Assembly (NCBI GenBank): GCA_903813345.2
Contig: CAIIXF020000005.1
Span: forward strand, 23,565,375-23,629,374
Direction of reading: 5' to 3'
Length of the DNA stretch: 64,000 nt
DNA from: Owenia fusiformis
Taxonomy: Eukaryota; Annelida; Polychaeta; Sabellida; Oweniidae
Position 1 is the stretch's first letter, and each line of letters begins with the position of its first letter. The position numbers and the translations under genes were made by a program. Shown here piece after piece: positions 11,454 to 23,090 of the stretch. The notes below the pieces were generated by a model. It was not told where the DNA came from. It worked only from the letters and a program-made list of their open reading frames with translations, and did no database searches.

Positions 11454-14400
11454 TCACAATAATTTTCTCATTTCTAGTTCGTTTTGAAATAGAAATGATA
11501 TATTTGGATGTTCTCCATATTTAAACTTGCTTATGCAGTGTTTTGCGATAAGTATGACTTGATTTACATAATCTTGTACAGATTTTTTTTTGTTCTCATA
11601 AAATAAAAGTACATCTACATCAGTGAAATTAATATTTTCATATTTTCTTTTTAACACTGTTTTAACATCATCCCAAATTCTTTTTATTTGGTGACACTTA
11701 ATAAAAAAATGTTCATAAGTATCCTCCTCTTCTACACAATATTTACATTTCTTGGTGTTACTTAGTTTCCATTTTTCTAATTGAATATTCGTAGGGTACA
11801 CCTGATGTATTATTTTATATTGTAATGATCTGATTTTTGTCTCTTTTATTCTGCCTATGTGTCCCCATATATTTTTCCATTGTAGGTTTTCATACATGTT
11901 ATTCCATTTTAACATTACATTTGGACATATTTTCTCATTTTTTATTATAGAGGCTTGAAAATCTCTGGCCTTTGACTTATTAATGATACAATTGTTAAAT
12001 TTCAAAATTTTGCTATTATTTCTTTTTATAATACTTATTTTCTGTATGGCATTTTTTATCACGTTATACTCTAACTGTAACCCTGCATTATTTTGCATGA
12101 GGTTTCTAAAATACTCAATTGGATGTACATGATTATTCTCGTCTATTATATCAGACACTGTATTCAATCCAGCATCTTTCCAACTTTGAAAATATATCAC
12201 ATTTTCCCGATAAGAAACGTTTCTGTTGTTCCAAATTATATCTTTATTTGAAATTGCTTCACTCACCTCTTTCTTAAACCAACATTTTACTAAAAATGTG
12301 TAAAATTCAGGGATATTTTCATCCTGAGGCCTTGGTTTTATGTCTTTGAAATTACAATCATACAGGAAAAAGTTTAGACCATGTCCCATTCTATTTAAAA
12401 ATAAGTTACTAAGTAACTTCCATGCTGCATCATCTGTACTATACAGGCTATTTACCCATGTCAATACAAGAGCTTCCTGACTAACATTTATGTCTGTCAT
12501 TCTAATTCCCCCATCTTGATAATCTTGCCTTAAAATATTTCTTTGAATTTTCTCTGTTCCTTTACCAGATTTTTGCCATATAAATTTATAAATAAGAGTG
12601 TTTATTTTTCTCAAAAATTCCTCTGGAGCTTTGAACACTAATAGTAAATGTGTAACCTGTGATGCAATAAGCGATTTAACTAAACATACTTTTCCAAGAA
12701 AGGACAAGTTTCTTTTATCCCAATTTTTAATTATTGCTTCTATTTTATCAATACGTGGTGCCCAATTTTCTGATATAGTAGCAGCTGATTTTTGGTTTGA
12801 AAAGAATACACCCAGTATTTTTAAGTGTTCATCTTTTCTGGTTATCCAATTCACATTACATGGTTTGTTAGTGTTATCCTTATATCTCCCCAACCACATT
12901 GCTTTCGTTTTCTCAGTATTTAATCTTAATCCAGATGTTAAGTAAAAATTTTCTGCTTGTAATAGCAGATTTTCTAATGATGTTGCATTTTTAATGAAAA
13001 CTGTAGTGTCATCAGCATATGATGTTAATTTGATAGCCCTCTCTGTATTTCTAATTTTTATACCTTCAATTGTAGGGTCCTGTCTTACTTTGCAAGAAAA
13101 TATCTCAGTTGCTTATAAAAATACGAGCGAACTCAATGGGCACCCCTGCCGTAAACCAGCATTTAATATAAAAGAATTTGTGAAGTGACCATAGTTTGAA
13201 ACCATTGCTGAAGTGTTCTTATTAAAAACTTGGATCCAGCGCATGAAATCTTCCCCAAAATTAAGTTTTTTGACTACCTCAAAAATGTATCTTTTAGACA
13301 ACGAATCATACGCTCGGGAATAATCTAATGCTACCATTAATTCCTCTAGATTATCATTATTAATATAATTCATAATATCATCAATGAGTCTAAGATTTAA
13401 ATGTATTCCTCTATTTTTTAAATAGGCATTTTGGTCAGAATTTACGAGTTTTTTAATTACTTTATGAATCCTATTAGCAAGTACTGTTGCCCCAATCTTG
13501 TAGTCTACACAAGTCAATGATATTGGTCTGTATGACTTAAGTTTATTACGTGGTAATCCTTGACCTTTCAGAAGTAAGATAATTATACCTTGTCTTTGTG
13601 ACGTTGATAATTGCCCGTTTTCAAAACCAAAATTTAGAGAATTTATAATTAGGTGTTTTATTTTGATCCAAAATACCTTATAAAAACCTGCTGTTAGGCC
13701 ATCAATTCCAGGACTTGATTCATTTTTCATTGATTTAATTGCTAATGAGCATTCTTCCTCTGTTATTAGACCCTCACATTTTTCTTTTTCTATATTATCA
13801 AGTTTTGGTAATTCTATATCATGAGCAAAATCATCAAGTGTGTAACGTATGTCACTGTTTTCTTTATACATATTACTATAATGATCATACAACTGCGACA
13901 TGACCTCTTCAAGGGATCGAGTGCTGATATCATTTTTATCTGTTAAGACTTCAATTGTTTTCATTTTACTTCTCATTTTCTCTAAAGATAAGAAATATTT
14001 TGTATTTTTCTCTCCATTTTCGATCCACTGACTTTTAGATCTTAACTGTGCCCCTTTGGTTTTTTCAATGGTTTCAAGGTCATATTGCATTTGTAACTTA
14101 TAGACATTATCAATATTTTCAGGATTAACATCATTGGAAAGTTTGCTCTGAGCATGTAACAGTTTTTGTTCAACATGAATTTGTTTGATGTTTGACTTTT
14201 TTGCTTTTAACTTGCTATGTTTAATTGATATATCTCGAATTGCCCCTTTACATATGTCCCATAAAATTTGAGGATTAACTATATCTTCATATTGTGTAAT
14301 GGTCTCTGTTATGACATTATTTATCTTGTTTATATATTCTTCTGATTTTAAAAGCGAATTATTCAATTTCCAATAGCCCTTTCCCATCTTATATTTATTT

Positions 14401-15116
14401 GTTTTGACATCTACTAAAACACATCTGTGGTCAGAATTGCTTACAGGTAGTATTTGAGATTCTATGACTTTACTTGTGAGACCATTTGACATGAATATAT
14501 AGTCTAACCTCCTTGCAATAAAAGGTGATTTCCTACTCCAGGAATAAGATTTTATTTCTGGATTAAGAATCCTCCATGTATCATTTAATTCACAAGTATT
14601 TATGAAAGAGTTGAAATGCTCTATCACCTTAATGGTGTGAACATTACCAGAGATAATATCTCTCTCGTTGTTTACTACACAGTTCATATCTCCCCCTATG
14701 ATGCATTCAGACTGCCTCACATGTCTGTCATATATATTTATTAACTTTTTATAAAAATCAATTTTTTCATTATCTTTGTTTGGAGCATATATATTCATCA
14801 CTACTATGTTTTCACCTTCGTATGATAGTTTCAGGGCTTGGACACGCCCATTCTCAGTTTCTTTACATACTTCAACATTTGATATATCTGTTCCCTTTGC
14901 AAAAAGGATCACTTGCCCTTTGCTTTTATCTCCAAATCCAGGTATTCCGTATAATTCGCCACCCCATTGCGTTTTCCATGAATCATGTAGGTTTTCATTA
15001 TAATATGTTTCCTGGAGTAAAATTATATCAAAATTGTATGATCTTAACCAATCAAAAATTGCCTTTCGCTTTCTCTTGTTTTTCAATCCATTTACATTTA
15101 AAGAACCTACTTTCAT
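11454..15116 (-). pseudogene. L1/Tx1-like ORF2 (APE and RT) with one in-frame stop
   Basis: The reading frame is open for 667 residues from 15116, meets a TAA at 13113-13115, then stays open in the same frame to 11454. An AP endonuclease is at the N-terminus (LNVNGLKNKRKR, QETYY, GGDMNCV, SDHRCV). The RT has VALDYSRAYDSL, then GLRQGCPLSSLVF just before the stop. YADDT lies after the stop (near 13015), and a C-terminal KCKYC...H...C knuckle is present. I found no other lesion, so a single substitution could explain the defect. The N-terminal motif set resembles Tx1/L1-group elements; the exact clade is inference. Confidence 0.88.
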
Positions 15117-15149
15117 ATGTTAAAACACAATGCTGATGAGTTTATACAT

Positions 15150-15302
15150 TTATTTGTTTGGTTTTTTCTCCAATCTTGACTTTTCAATACTAGGTGGGGT
15201 AAAATTTGGAGGTCTCTTTTTGGGGTTGCATGGTGTTTCTTTAACAGATGTACTTTTTACAGATGTAGCATCATGAAAAATTTCAATTGCCAATCCTCCA
15301 CT
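15150..15302 (-). pseudogene. C-terminal remnant of retrotransposon ORF1
   Basis: An open frame of 50 residues plus stop runs from the truncated 5' edge of the element, rich in Lys, Pro and Ser and ending in LEKKPNK. It lies 33 bp upstream of ORF2 on the same strand, as ORF1 should. It has no domain on which to identify it independently. Confidence 0.55.
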
Positions 15303-15562
15303 GCTCGAAAATAACATTTGACTTCAAAGAGAACTGCATAAAAATTCTGAATCCACACATTGACCTTATAATTTTTTTGGAGTGACTCATCTTGAGGAAT
15401 ATAAGCTACTGATCTTACTACAAAAGGATCTTTGGCGGCATCTAATACCTGCAATGTATGCCTACCTAACAGCACAAGTTGATGACAATATAGCTAGTGC
15501 TCATTTCGAATTTCTCACAAGACAAAGTACAGGTACAAAAATTTTTTGAAACAAGTATGTGA

Positions 15563-15773
15563 CAACAAAGTGTCTAGTATTTACAGAAAATTTGACTTTT
15601 TGCCCTGAAAATGACAGTCATTTTTGTCAAATTTTATAAACACCAAAAACTATAATTTCAAGAGCTTTGAAATCTTCAGAGAACATAAGTTGCATATACA
15701 GGAACTACTACAAGTTAATTTAAAGTTCTACTTCAACAAAGTGTCTAGTATTTACAGAAAATTTGACTTTTTG
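15563..15773. repeat. Exact 40-bp direct repeat
   Basis: The segments at 15563-15602 and 15734-15773 are identical over 40 bp (beginning CAACAAAGTGTCTAG). The intervening 131 bp are not repeated. Confidence 0.85.
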
Positions 15774-15839
15774 ACGTCAAAATCAGCAATTTATCGGAAA
15801 CTGGGCGAACTTGGGAAAAGGCGATGATAGGTCAAATAG

Positions 15840-15995
15840 GCATTATGAATATGCATAAAATGAATGTGGATATGACTCAATCCGAATAGCAGTTTTAATT
15901 TGTGCGACCAATGTTGATGGATGGATGGACGGATGGACAAACGGACGGACGCCTGGTCGATCCCATAGGCTCACTGTGTGAGCCAGTAATGAGCA
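15840..15995. repeat. Microsatellite-bearing end of a dispersed element
   Basis: A (GGAT/GGAC)n tract at 15916-15951 is followed by a short hairpin GGCTCACTGTGTGAGCC. The same plan (ACGG/ACAG-type microsatellite, then a GCTCAC...GTGAGC hairpin) occurs at 55085-55165, so this looks like the end of a related element. Confidence 0.5.
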
Positions 15996-16271
15996 ATCAA
16001 AGGACCACATTGAAACACTATATGAAAAAATTCTCTGCCATGTCATTTTCGAAAACATTAACATGGCTGAAACTCCCTAAATTACAAAAGGCCATTTAAG
16101 CTTTGCTGCACATTGGCATATTTCACATAATAATAATAATTAGTGACATAACCTCTAAATATATGCAACTGACCTTTTGCGATCAAAATTCAAGTATGTA
16201 TTTTGTTTATAGATACTGTATTCATATTAAAATGATATTAGACATGATGGAGAGATGAAATGGCAGACATA

Positions 16272-16790
16272 CAGGGTGTACAAAAAACAGGACTGTAAGA
16301 AAGTTGAATAGGTGTTAGGGTGGTATTGGCTTGTTGAAACCACTGCTTATCTCCTTAGAAGTCCCTTCTGGTACTTAGCGAGAACTTACTGGTCCTTGCT
16401 CATGGTGAAAGCACGTCCCCAGTCCAAAAAGGACTGATGATTCCATGTTTCCTCATTGCCACCCAGGCAATGCATTGTTCAGAATGCAAAAATGCATGTT
16501 ACATTTCATCAGGAGGATGTAAGCCCCAGTTTCAATTGTTCTTGGAATAAACTTGTCCATTCAGAAAGATATGTGTGGAGGAAGATCATCAACAACTTTG
16601 TTTGTCGGATTGAATTGTGTATAGAGAGGAGAGGTGCACATTTGGGACATGTTTTGTAAGGAACTGTAGATTTTGACTCAACTGGCAGATTATTATCAAA
16701 CTTTCACAACAAAATTCATATTGAAAAAGGCAAAATATGCAAAATTAACCAATTATTCAACTTTCTTACGGTCCTGTTTTTTTGTCGAAT
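16272..16790. mobile_element. Mariner/Tc1-like remnant
   Basis: Inverted ends of about 37 bp (16272-16310, starting CAGGGTGTACAAAAAACAGG, and 16754-16790) are about 85-90% complementary. A TA dinucleotide precedes the left end. Near the right an open frame ends in residues IELCIERRGAHLGHVL, which resembles the extreme C-terminus of mariner-type transposases. The rest of the transposase is not recognisable, so this is a decayed copy. Confidence 0.5.
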
Positions 16791-17087
16791 TGACTAGATT
16801 ATGAGTATACCCTTATATGTGTAAAGTTTCCTTGAAATTCATACTAAACATCGATACCTATGAGGGCCTCCATTTTTTCAAAATTGGGGACAGATAGTGA
16901 CTGTATACACAGATAGTGTATTATGATATTTATACTTTTATGAGAGAGACAATCAAAGACAAAATCTGCGCAACAAGTGAGAATAAGTACATTAGAGAGC
17001 ACAAAGGGAATATATAGTACATAAGACTAAGTGCCAGTGATACAGCGGCTTATGCAACGCAACAACAACAACAACAGCAACACAATT

Positions 17088-17358
17088 ACTTGGCATGTGC
17101 TTGGAATGAATGTTGTACTCAAACCAAATACTTTCGTGAAAATTAAATCAATAAAGTAAGAAATACAGATCTTCTAAGTTAATCTCTCAAAATCAAACAG
17201 CTGTGGCCTAATTGTGACGTCGGTCTAATATTGGGCCACACTGCTATAGATGTGTGATTTTGAGAGATTATCTTCTGTATTTCGAATTTTATTGATTTAT
17301 TTTTCACGAAAGTAATTCAATTTGACTAGATAACATTCATTCTAAGCATATGCCAAGT
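17088..17358. mobile_element. Foldback element
   Basis: Two arms of about 125 bp (17088-17212 and 17230-17358) are reverse-complementary, with small indels and a spacer of under 20 bp. Shared strings include TAATCTCTCAAAATCA and ACTTTCGTGAAAA. A short (CAA)n tract abuts the left end. It carries no coding capacity. Confidence 0.75.
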
Positions 17359-17436
17359 CTTAGATATTACTGACATGAAAACAAAAAACATCCATTGCCA
17401 AAACTCTAGACTAATTTCTAATGATAGGATATATAA

Positions 17437-18227
17437 TAGGGATGTCACGGTTTCCCAATATTGTCAAGGATTGGTTGGTTTCAGGACGGGACGGGACAAC
17501 CCCTATGTACCAAAGATTTCGGTCCATGTTCAGGATATACTATTTCTCCTGTATATGACCCTAAAACTTTCCAAATACATGATAAATATGATCTAGATTT
17601 GAATTTTCATTCGTATAATAACTTCTTTGCCGGATTACGTCCATGCATAAATGCCATCTAGTCACATGCTATCTATTGCAAGACTTATGCCTGGCGCAAC
17701 CGTCACCATTGCCACAGTCATATAAGGCTTTAACATTACAACGGTCATGACAGGCCTTGCAATATAATATAGCATTGTCACGATTATACCAGGCTTTCAC
17801 AAACACTACCACAGTCATGGCAGGATCCTTGCGAAACTTAAAAACACTTATTAGTAATAACATGGTGACGGTTGTGCCAGGCCTAAGTCTTGCAACAGAT
17901 AGGGTCTCCATCTAGTGGCAATTACTATAAGTGATTATAATAAACGAAAATTCAAGGCAGCACATGTAGTTTTATCAATAACAGTGTTTCCCTTTGAAAT
18001 ATACTTCAATTAAAACAATAACAAGGGACTTTATCGGCGAGAAAAATAACAACTTATAAGTTTTGTGCAACATGCGCAGTTCACTTATGACGTTTGCATG
18101 AGCAAAACAAGAAGTAGACAGAAAATGTAAGTTTTTGACTGTGATTAACAATTTCATTGGTTATGTCCCGTCCCATCCCGAAAGTCCCATCCCGAAATGC
18201 CGTCCCGTCGTATTTTTAACATCCCTA
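17437..18227. mobile_element. hAT-like non-autonomous DNA transposon
   Basis: The ends are TAGGGATGT and ACATCCCTA. They are flanked by 8-bp sequences ATATATAA (17429-17436) and TTCTATAA (18228-18235) that match at 6 of 8 positions with the hAT-like central T and A. The subterminal regions are rich in GGGACGGGAC and its complement. No transposase is present. The interior (17690-17900) contains a tandem series related to CATGACAGGCCTTGCAA/ACAGTCATGGCAGG on opposite strands. Confidence 0.65.
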
Positions 18228-18398
18228 TTCTATAAGACTCTTGTTATATATAGCTGTTCAAGTCGCCAAGATGAGCTCATTAATGCGAGAATCAACAAAT
18301 AAAACAGGTAACTATATTTTTTGAATTCCTGTTTCCAATTCTGGTAAAATTATTAAGCTTACTGTCTGTTTCGAAAGAAACTTTGACTCAAGTCCGTG

Positions 18399-19904
18399 GA
18401 TAGCAAATCATCAATTGGATCATTAAAACTTTTTGTGAAGAAATGACACAGGATATGATACGGTTTAGGCTAGACTAATTGTCCAAACGTAAGCTAGAAA
18501 AATGAAAACAGAAAAATCAAAAATTATCATGGAAAAAAAAACGACGAGACAAAAATCACACATATTCTACCATAGATCCCGGCAAGATTATTTTGTAGTA
18601 GAATCAGTAGCTCAATAAATATTCCTCAAGATGAGACACCTCGGAAAATTTCAAATTTTAAAATGACGATTGTGGAGCCATTTCTGAAAAATATGTGACA
18701 AATCATACCTCATTCGAAGCGTCTTGTTATTCTTTAACTTTTTTATCACCAATGGCCATTATTCAAGCAATACTGCGTTGATAAGAGGCCAAAATAGTGA
18801 TATTTTATCGCCGGACTCTTGTCTGTCCAAATCTGAATGTTGCTCCTGTGGTTCCAGAAATGTGACGTCATCAGTACACTGATATTTGGACACACAAGAG
18901 TCCGGATCTCGTGAAAAATATTCGCCGTATTAAAAGTCAAATAACTGCATCCATAGGTTATTTACTCGAACCAAACAAGTAGAAATAGAAAGATGAAGAT
19001 CTCAGCTATAAAATAAGTGCAAAATCTGTCACAGGGAAGCAGGTACCGTTTTGTATTAGGAACATTTTGAAAGGTGGTCAATTTTTTTTGAAATTTTCCA
19101 ATTTAGTGTCGTATCTTGTGAATTATTCTTTGAGCCTATGATCCTACTACAAAACAATCTGGCCAACATCTGTGTATTCTACAATAAAATAGGCTCAAGC
19201 CAAGAATTTACCTTTATTCGTTGGCGTTCTTATCGAGTAACAGGTACCTGGGTACAGCTACAGGTATTCCTTCTATCTCAGCTTTTGGAAACGGCAAAAA
19301 TATTCTTCTCAAATATTTACTATCACAACAAGTCTCCAATAAGCTGATAAGACTATTCTTAACTCTGCAAGAGTGAGGATGACTATGCGACGGAATGCAG
19401 GATATTTTACTACGCTAGATAGAAGTAGTTCTTCTTATTTGGTCTAATTTTTGACTCTAATGATTATAAATTGATCATTTTTCAGCCCTGAGTAAAATAA
19501 AAATATATGGTAACTTATCTGTTTTATTTATCAATGTATAGTTCCCTTTAAGCAGTTAACAATAACTTATACTGCTCTCCTCATACAACCACAGATCACA
19601 GTGATCAAGTAACGTGATCCCTCTCCGCTAGAGAATTAGTCTCGTTGTTTCTCGTGAGTTTATTGAGAACGAGGCTGACAGAAAAATATATTTATTAGTT
19701 CGTTCATGAAACTTCAACTAGAATTCAAGGTCTAAGGTAAGAAGTGATAGCTCATCCTTCATTTTGTATCCAGATCTTTTACTTTTTGTTTTGGCTGAGA
19801 ATGTCAGACAGTAATGCATGCTGACGTTTAGGGAGTAAACGTTCGAACTGGAGAGCCCATTTTTAGTGACTTCCAAAAAAAGTCAATTTTTCTAAATTTA
19901 GTTA
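18399..19904. other. Interior of the long-TIR element, no gene seen
   Basis: No coding signature was found. A 22-bp inverted pair beginning CCGGACTCTTGTCTGTCC (about 18812 and 18886-18908) could form a hairpin. Confidence 0.45.
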
Positions 19905-19912
19905 CGTAAAGG

Positions 19913-19942
19913 CTAGAGTACCGACAATTGTCGGTACTCTAG
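19913..19942. repeat. Perfect 30-bp palindrome containing ACCGACAATTGTCGGT
   Basis: The half-site CTAGAGTACCGACAA is followed directly by its exact complement. The core 16-bp dyad recurs at 21629-21644 and 21726-21741, with a 14-bp core at 21679-21692. A split copy lies at about 19972-19996, and half-sites lie at about 20254-20270 and 21587-21602. Confidence 0.9.
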
Positions 19943-21470
19943 ACTCTGATGTGGTGGCACGCTAGAGGACCGACAAATAAATTGTCGGTACGGGAGATAC
20001 AGTTGGGGACAAAAATAAATGACAGGTCGATTTTCGATCACCATTTCCTAATTATGGTGGTCTGAAAGCCCATAATTTCCAATATTGTCTAGATACATAT
20101 CCCTTAAAATTTGTATATTTTACATTTTGTATAATCTCATCCACTGATTTATGGCCTCTTGTAAATTCTCTTATTTTTAACATGGGAAATCCTCACTTCA
20201 GCAAATCCACCTGTCATTTATTTATGTCCCCAACTGTATGCTGTGTTTACACGCTAGAGGACCGACAAATATTGATTTTCGAATTTTCTGGCGCATGCGC
20301 AATGCGCGGGGGGATATTCCAGATATCATACGGATATTTTGGGAACAAGTGCAAAACCAGGGGAGGGCATTAGCCCCGGTTACCCGGGGATTACCAAACC
20401 CAGTCAAAAAATGGTAGCCCGGGAACGGGGAATGGTAGTAAACGTTGAAAACCCAATAAAAACATGAACAAGTAAGACGTTAGAGAGCTATTAATGCAGA
20501 GTAAACGGCTATATATATTCTTAACAGACAGGATATTTCTCCTGAGCCGATTAGGCGTAGAAAGGGGCGTTTGCTACCCATTAGATAGAAGAAAATAGCT
20601 AGAATGTTTTTTATTTGAAGCTTATGGTATGAGGTTCCATATCCATCCGCCAAAAGGTATGACCCCTATAGTCCATTTAAAAACCTGTGGTATCATTCTA
20701 AATAACCCATAGTTGGCTTCTAGGGTACCTAGTATGCCACTATTTGGTATCAAAATAAAGAGGAGTTCAACTTTCATTTGAATTACGAAAATAGCGATGT
20801 AGGTGAAAATAGTTCCGAACGTGAGCATGTTTACTACGCGTTTGCCCGTCATATCAGAATTGAGGTTGTGGTAGCAAACGCAAGTTACAATAAACGGACG
20901 CTGATATCTCAAAAAGTAACCTGACTCCCTATAATTTGATGTAGGTCAATCGAACCCCTATATGGACAGGTGCATTTTGATATATAACACTATGGGGGGT
21001 AAGCGTTTCATAGTTGGTCACGAACGCCATATGTGCAAGGTATTGTTATGAATTTTCGAATTTGGTGTTGGATTACGGTACTCATACCTTATAGCACAAT
21101 TTTTGATGGAAGTTGCATTTGGCTCCCTTAGTTAATGGCCACGATTCCATCTCGCATGAGAGAGCTACCAAACGCAAAGTAAACAGTGATATATTCCAAA
21201 TGAGATATTTCTCCTGTGCCATGGCGTAGTAAGGGTAGAGAGCGACGGGGTCGAAAGCATCCCCTCCCCTAACTGTATATATCGACCCATTAGATAGAAT
21301 AAGAAAAGAGCTTTAAAATGTTTTTTAATTGAAGCTTGTAGAACAATTTTGATGGAAATTGAATCAATTTTTGTCGAAATAAATTATGGCTCACTACAAG
21401 TTAATGCCTGTACGATTCCATACTGCAAAAGAAGCACTATGCCCCCCCCCCCCCCGCAAAAGAAAAAAGT

Positions 21471-21540
21471 AGGTCCTGCCGGGATTCGAACTCGGGACCG
21501 AGTGTGTTCGAGTCGTGCTCCCTAACCACTAGGCTACCAA
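21471..21540 (-). tRNA. tRNA-like sequence (tRNA-derived or degenerate)
   Basis: On the minus strand an A-box-like TAGCCTAGTGGTTAG and a B box GTTCGAATCCC (21481-21491) are correctly ordered, with a T-arm of 4-5 pairs. The acceptor stem pairs only at its outer three positions, so it is more likely a tRNA-derived SINE head or tRNA pseudogene than a working tRNA. A poly(C) run lies about 20 bp away at 21442-21455. Confidence 0.45.
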
Positions 21541-21756
21541 TGATGTGGTTATTTCGAAAAGTAAGAGTAGTGGATTTATTTATGAAATTGTCGGCTCTCT
21601 AGCAAAAACACGTAGCAGCCACTTGCGTACCGACAATTGTCGGTTCTCTATCTGGCACTACTAGGTGACGATAGAGTGCCGACAATTGTCGGTACCCCAG
21701 CAAATACCCCTGGACAGTCTCCAGTACCGACAATTGTCGGTCCTGGAGCCACTCCG

Positions 21757-22717
21757 ATTTAGTTAAGTTCAACAACTTACTGCGGCTTTTTCATAAATGT
21801 GATCTTACTTGGGACCGGATTATGTTTAACACCCGTGATATGTTTTCAAATCAATTTTCCTCGATAAAAGGTGATACTTGACGTTTATATGAAAATGATA
21901 ATAATAAATAATGAAAACATGTATTTTTGGTTTAGATGTTTATTTATACGAGTAAAATGAGGCTACACTTACCGATTTCTAAAATGAAAAATTCGACATT
22001 GTGTCTGTTTGTTCCCGCTAAAATCAAACGAAATGAAATTGTTGTCAAATAAATTGATAATTACTATCGCGATTATACTTGGGACAATACGATCAATTTG
22101 GAAGATAACAAGTATCTTTGATTGATTTATATAGCACGTGTATACACGCAAAGTAGTTATTTATTGTAAACCTACTAGTTCATTGTCGTTTTCTGATACG
22201 ATTTGCAATTTCGATGTTGACAGAAACTGACCGGCATTTTCTGTTGGTTCCAAAGCCGTCTCCAATATTTTCGTAATTATACATGAATATGGTCACAGGG
22301 GGATATGGGATGGTGTGTATTGATTGATAAGGTATGTATGCTTGTTTGGATCACATTATTTATAAGATATTTACATGAAATTAGGGTTTAATTAGTTCCG
22401 CATGTCGAAACATGCGGAACAATTAAATAAACGCATCAAAGGCAAAATGATCATGGAGTTTAGACCTAGTCGGGGTCATAAGACATGTCAGATAAGAAAC
22501 GAGGCCCCTGACTAGGTCTAATGTTGTTGGACTATTTTTTACTAGGCTAGACTACTGTAAGCTTAGGCCTATCTAACTAGGCTAGGCCTAGGCTAAGTAG
22601 TAGATCTAAGCTAAGGCCTACTTCGCATAGAAAAATAATGAAATGATATGATATAACCAAGTCCATGTATTTACTTACCAGTGGCAGGGGCGTAGCCAGG
22701 ATTGTAGTGTACAGGGG
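21757..22717. other. Gene-free repeat interior
   Basis: No exon was found. The stretch 22555-22640 is dense in TAGGCCTA-type words (AGGCTAGGCCTAGGCTA). AGGGGCGTAGCCAGGAT at 22686-22702 resembles a common marine-invertebrate transposon end. Confidence 0.4.
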
Positions 22718-23090
22718 TTATCCCGTGCCAGGACTATAGTCATGAGAACGTCTCAATCTTTTGCTTGTATGATTACAACATGGGGGAATTTTCTACGCCT
22801 TTTACACTGGGTTTATCGGCAGAACGGGAACACTTTTCTTTTCAATCAAGAGAGATTCCATCACTTTTCAAGATGGCGGTTGGATTTAAAAGGGGATTCC
22901 CAGTTTGACTGGCCAGGAAGTGTCCCGGAAGTACCAATAAATTTGACCGGGGAATATGACGGCTAAAATACCAAGGAATCTATTGAAGTAGGTATCTTAA
23001 GTGTAAGAGGTGTAGAAAATTCTCTTATATTATAATCGCAGAGGCAAAAGATTGAGACGTTCTCAGGACTATAGTACTGGCAAGGGATAA
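22718..23090. mobile_element. 373-bp MITE with perfect 8-bp target duplication
   Basis: Inverted ends of about 47 bp (from TTATCCC at 22718 to GGGATAA ending at 23090) match at all but a few positions, including GAGAACGTCTCAATC. They are flanked by the exact 8-bp repeat TACAGGGG (22710-22717 and 23091-23098). An 8-bp duplication is typical of hAT-type or related integration. The short open frame inside has no recognisable product. Confidence 0.82.

Larger units (their letters stand above)
10971..15303 (-). mobile_element. L1/Tx1-like non-LTR retrotransposon, 5'-truncated
   Basis: The insertion is flanked by a 16-bp target duplication, CTCGAAAATAACATTT (10955-10970 and 15304-15319). A poly(T) run of about 20 bases at 10971 is the minus-strand poly(A) tail. 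From 5' to 3' on the minus strand it holds the last 51 codons of ORF1, a spacer, ORF2 (15116-11454), and a 3' UTR with T-rich runs near 11341. Truncation within ORF1 is typical of incomplete target-primed reverse transcription. The exact duplication suggests a fairly young copy. Confidence 0.92.
19905..21756. mobile_element. Non-autonomous TIR element with palindromic ends and 9-bp TSD
   Basis: A 9-bp direct repeat, ATTTAGTTA, lies at 19896-19904 and 21757-21765. Immediately inside, both ends align in inverted orientation over about 36 bp: six variable bases, GGCT, two variable bases, AG, one variable base, then ACCGACAATTGTCGGTACT. Extra full or half copies of the 16-bp palindrome lie just inside each end. 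No transposase frame was found. The 9-bp duplication suggests a Mutator-like mechanism, but the terminal sequence is not one I recognise, so the superfamily is open. Confidence 0.6.

Noticed and set aside
22742-22966. 74-codon frame inside the 373-bp MITE
   Set aside because: The element is too short for a transposase and the residues match no family I know.
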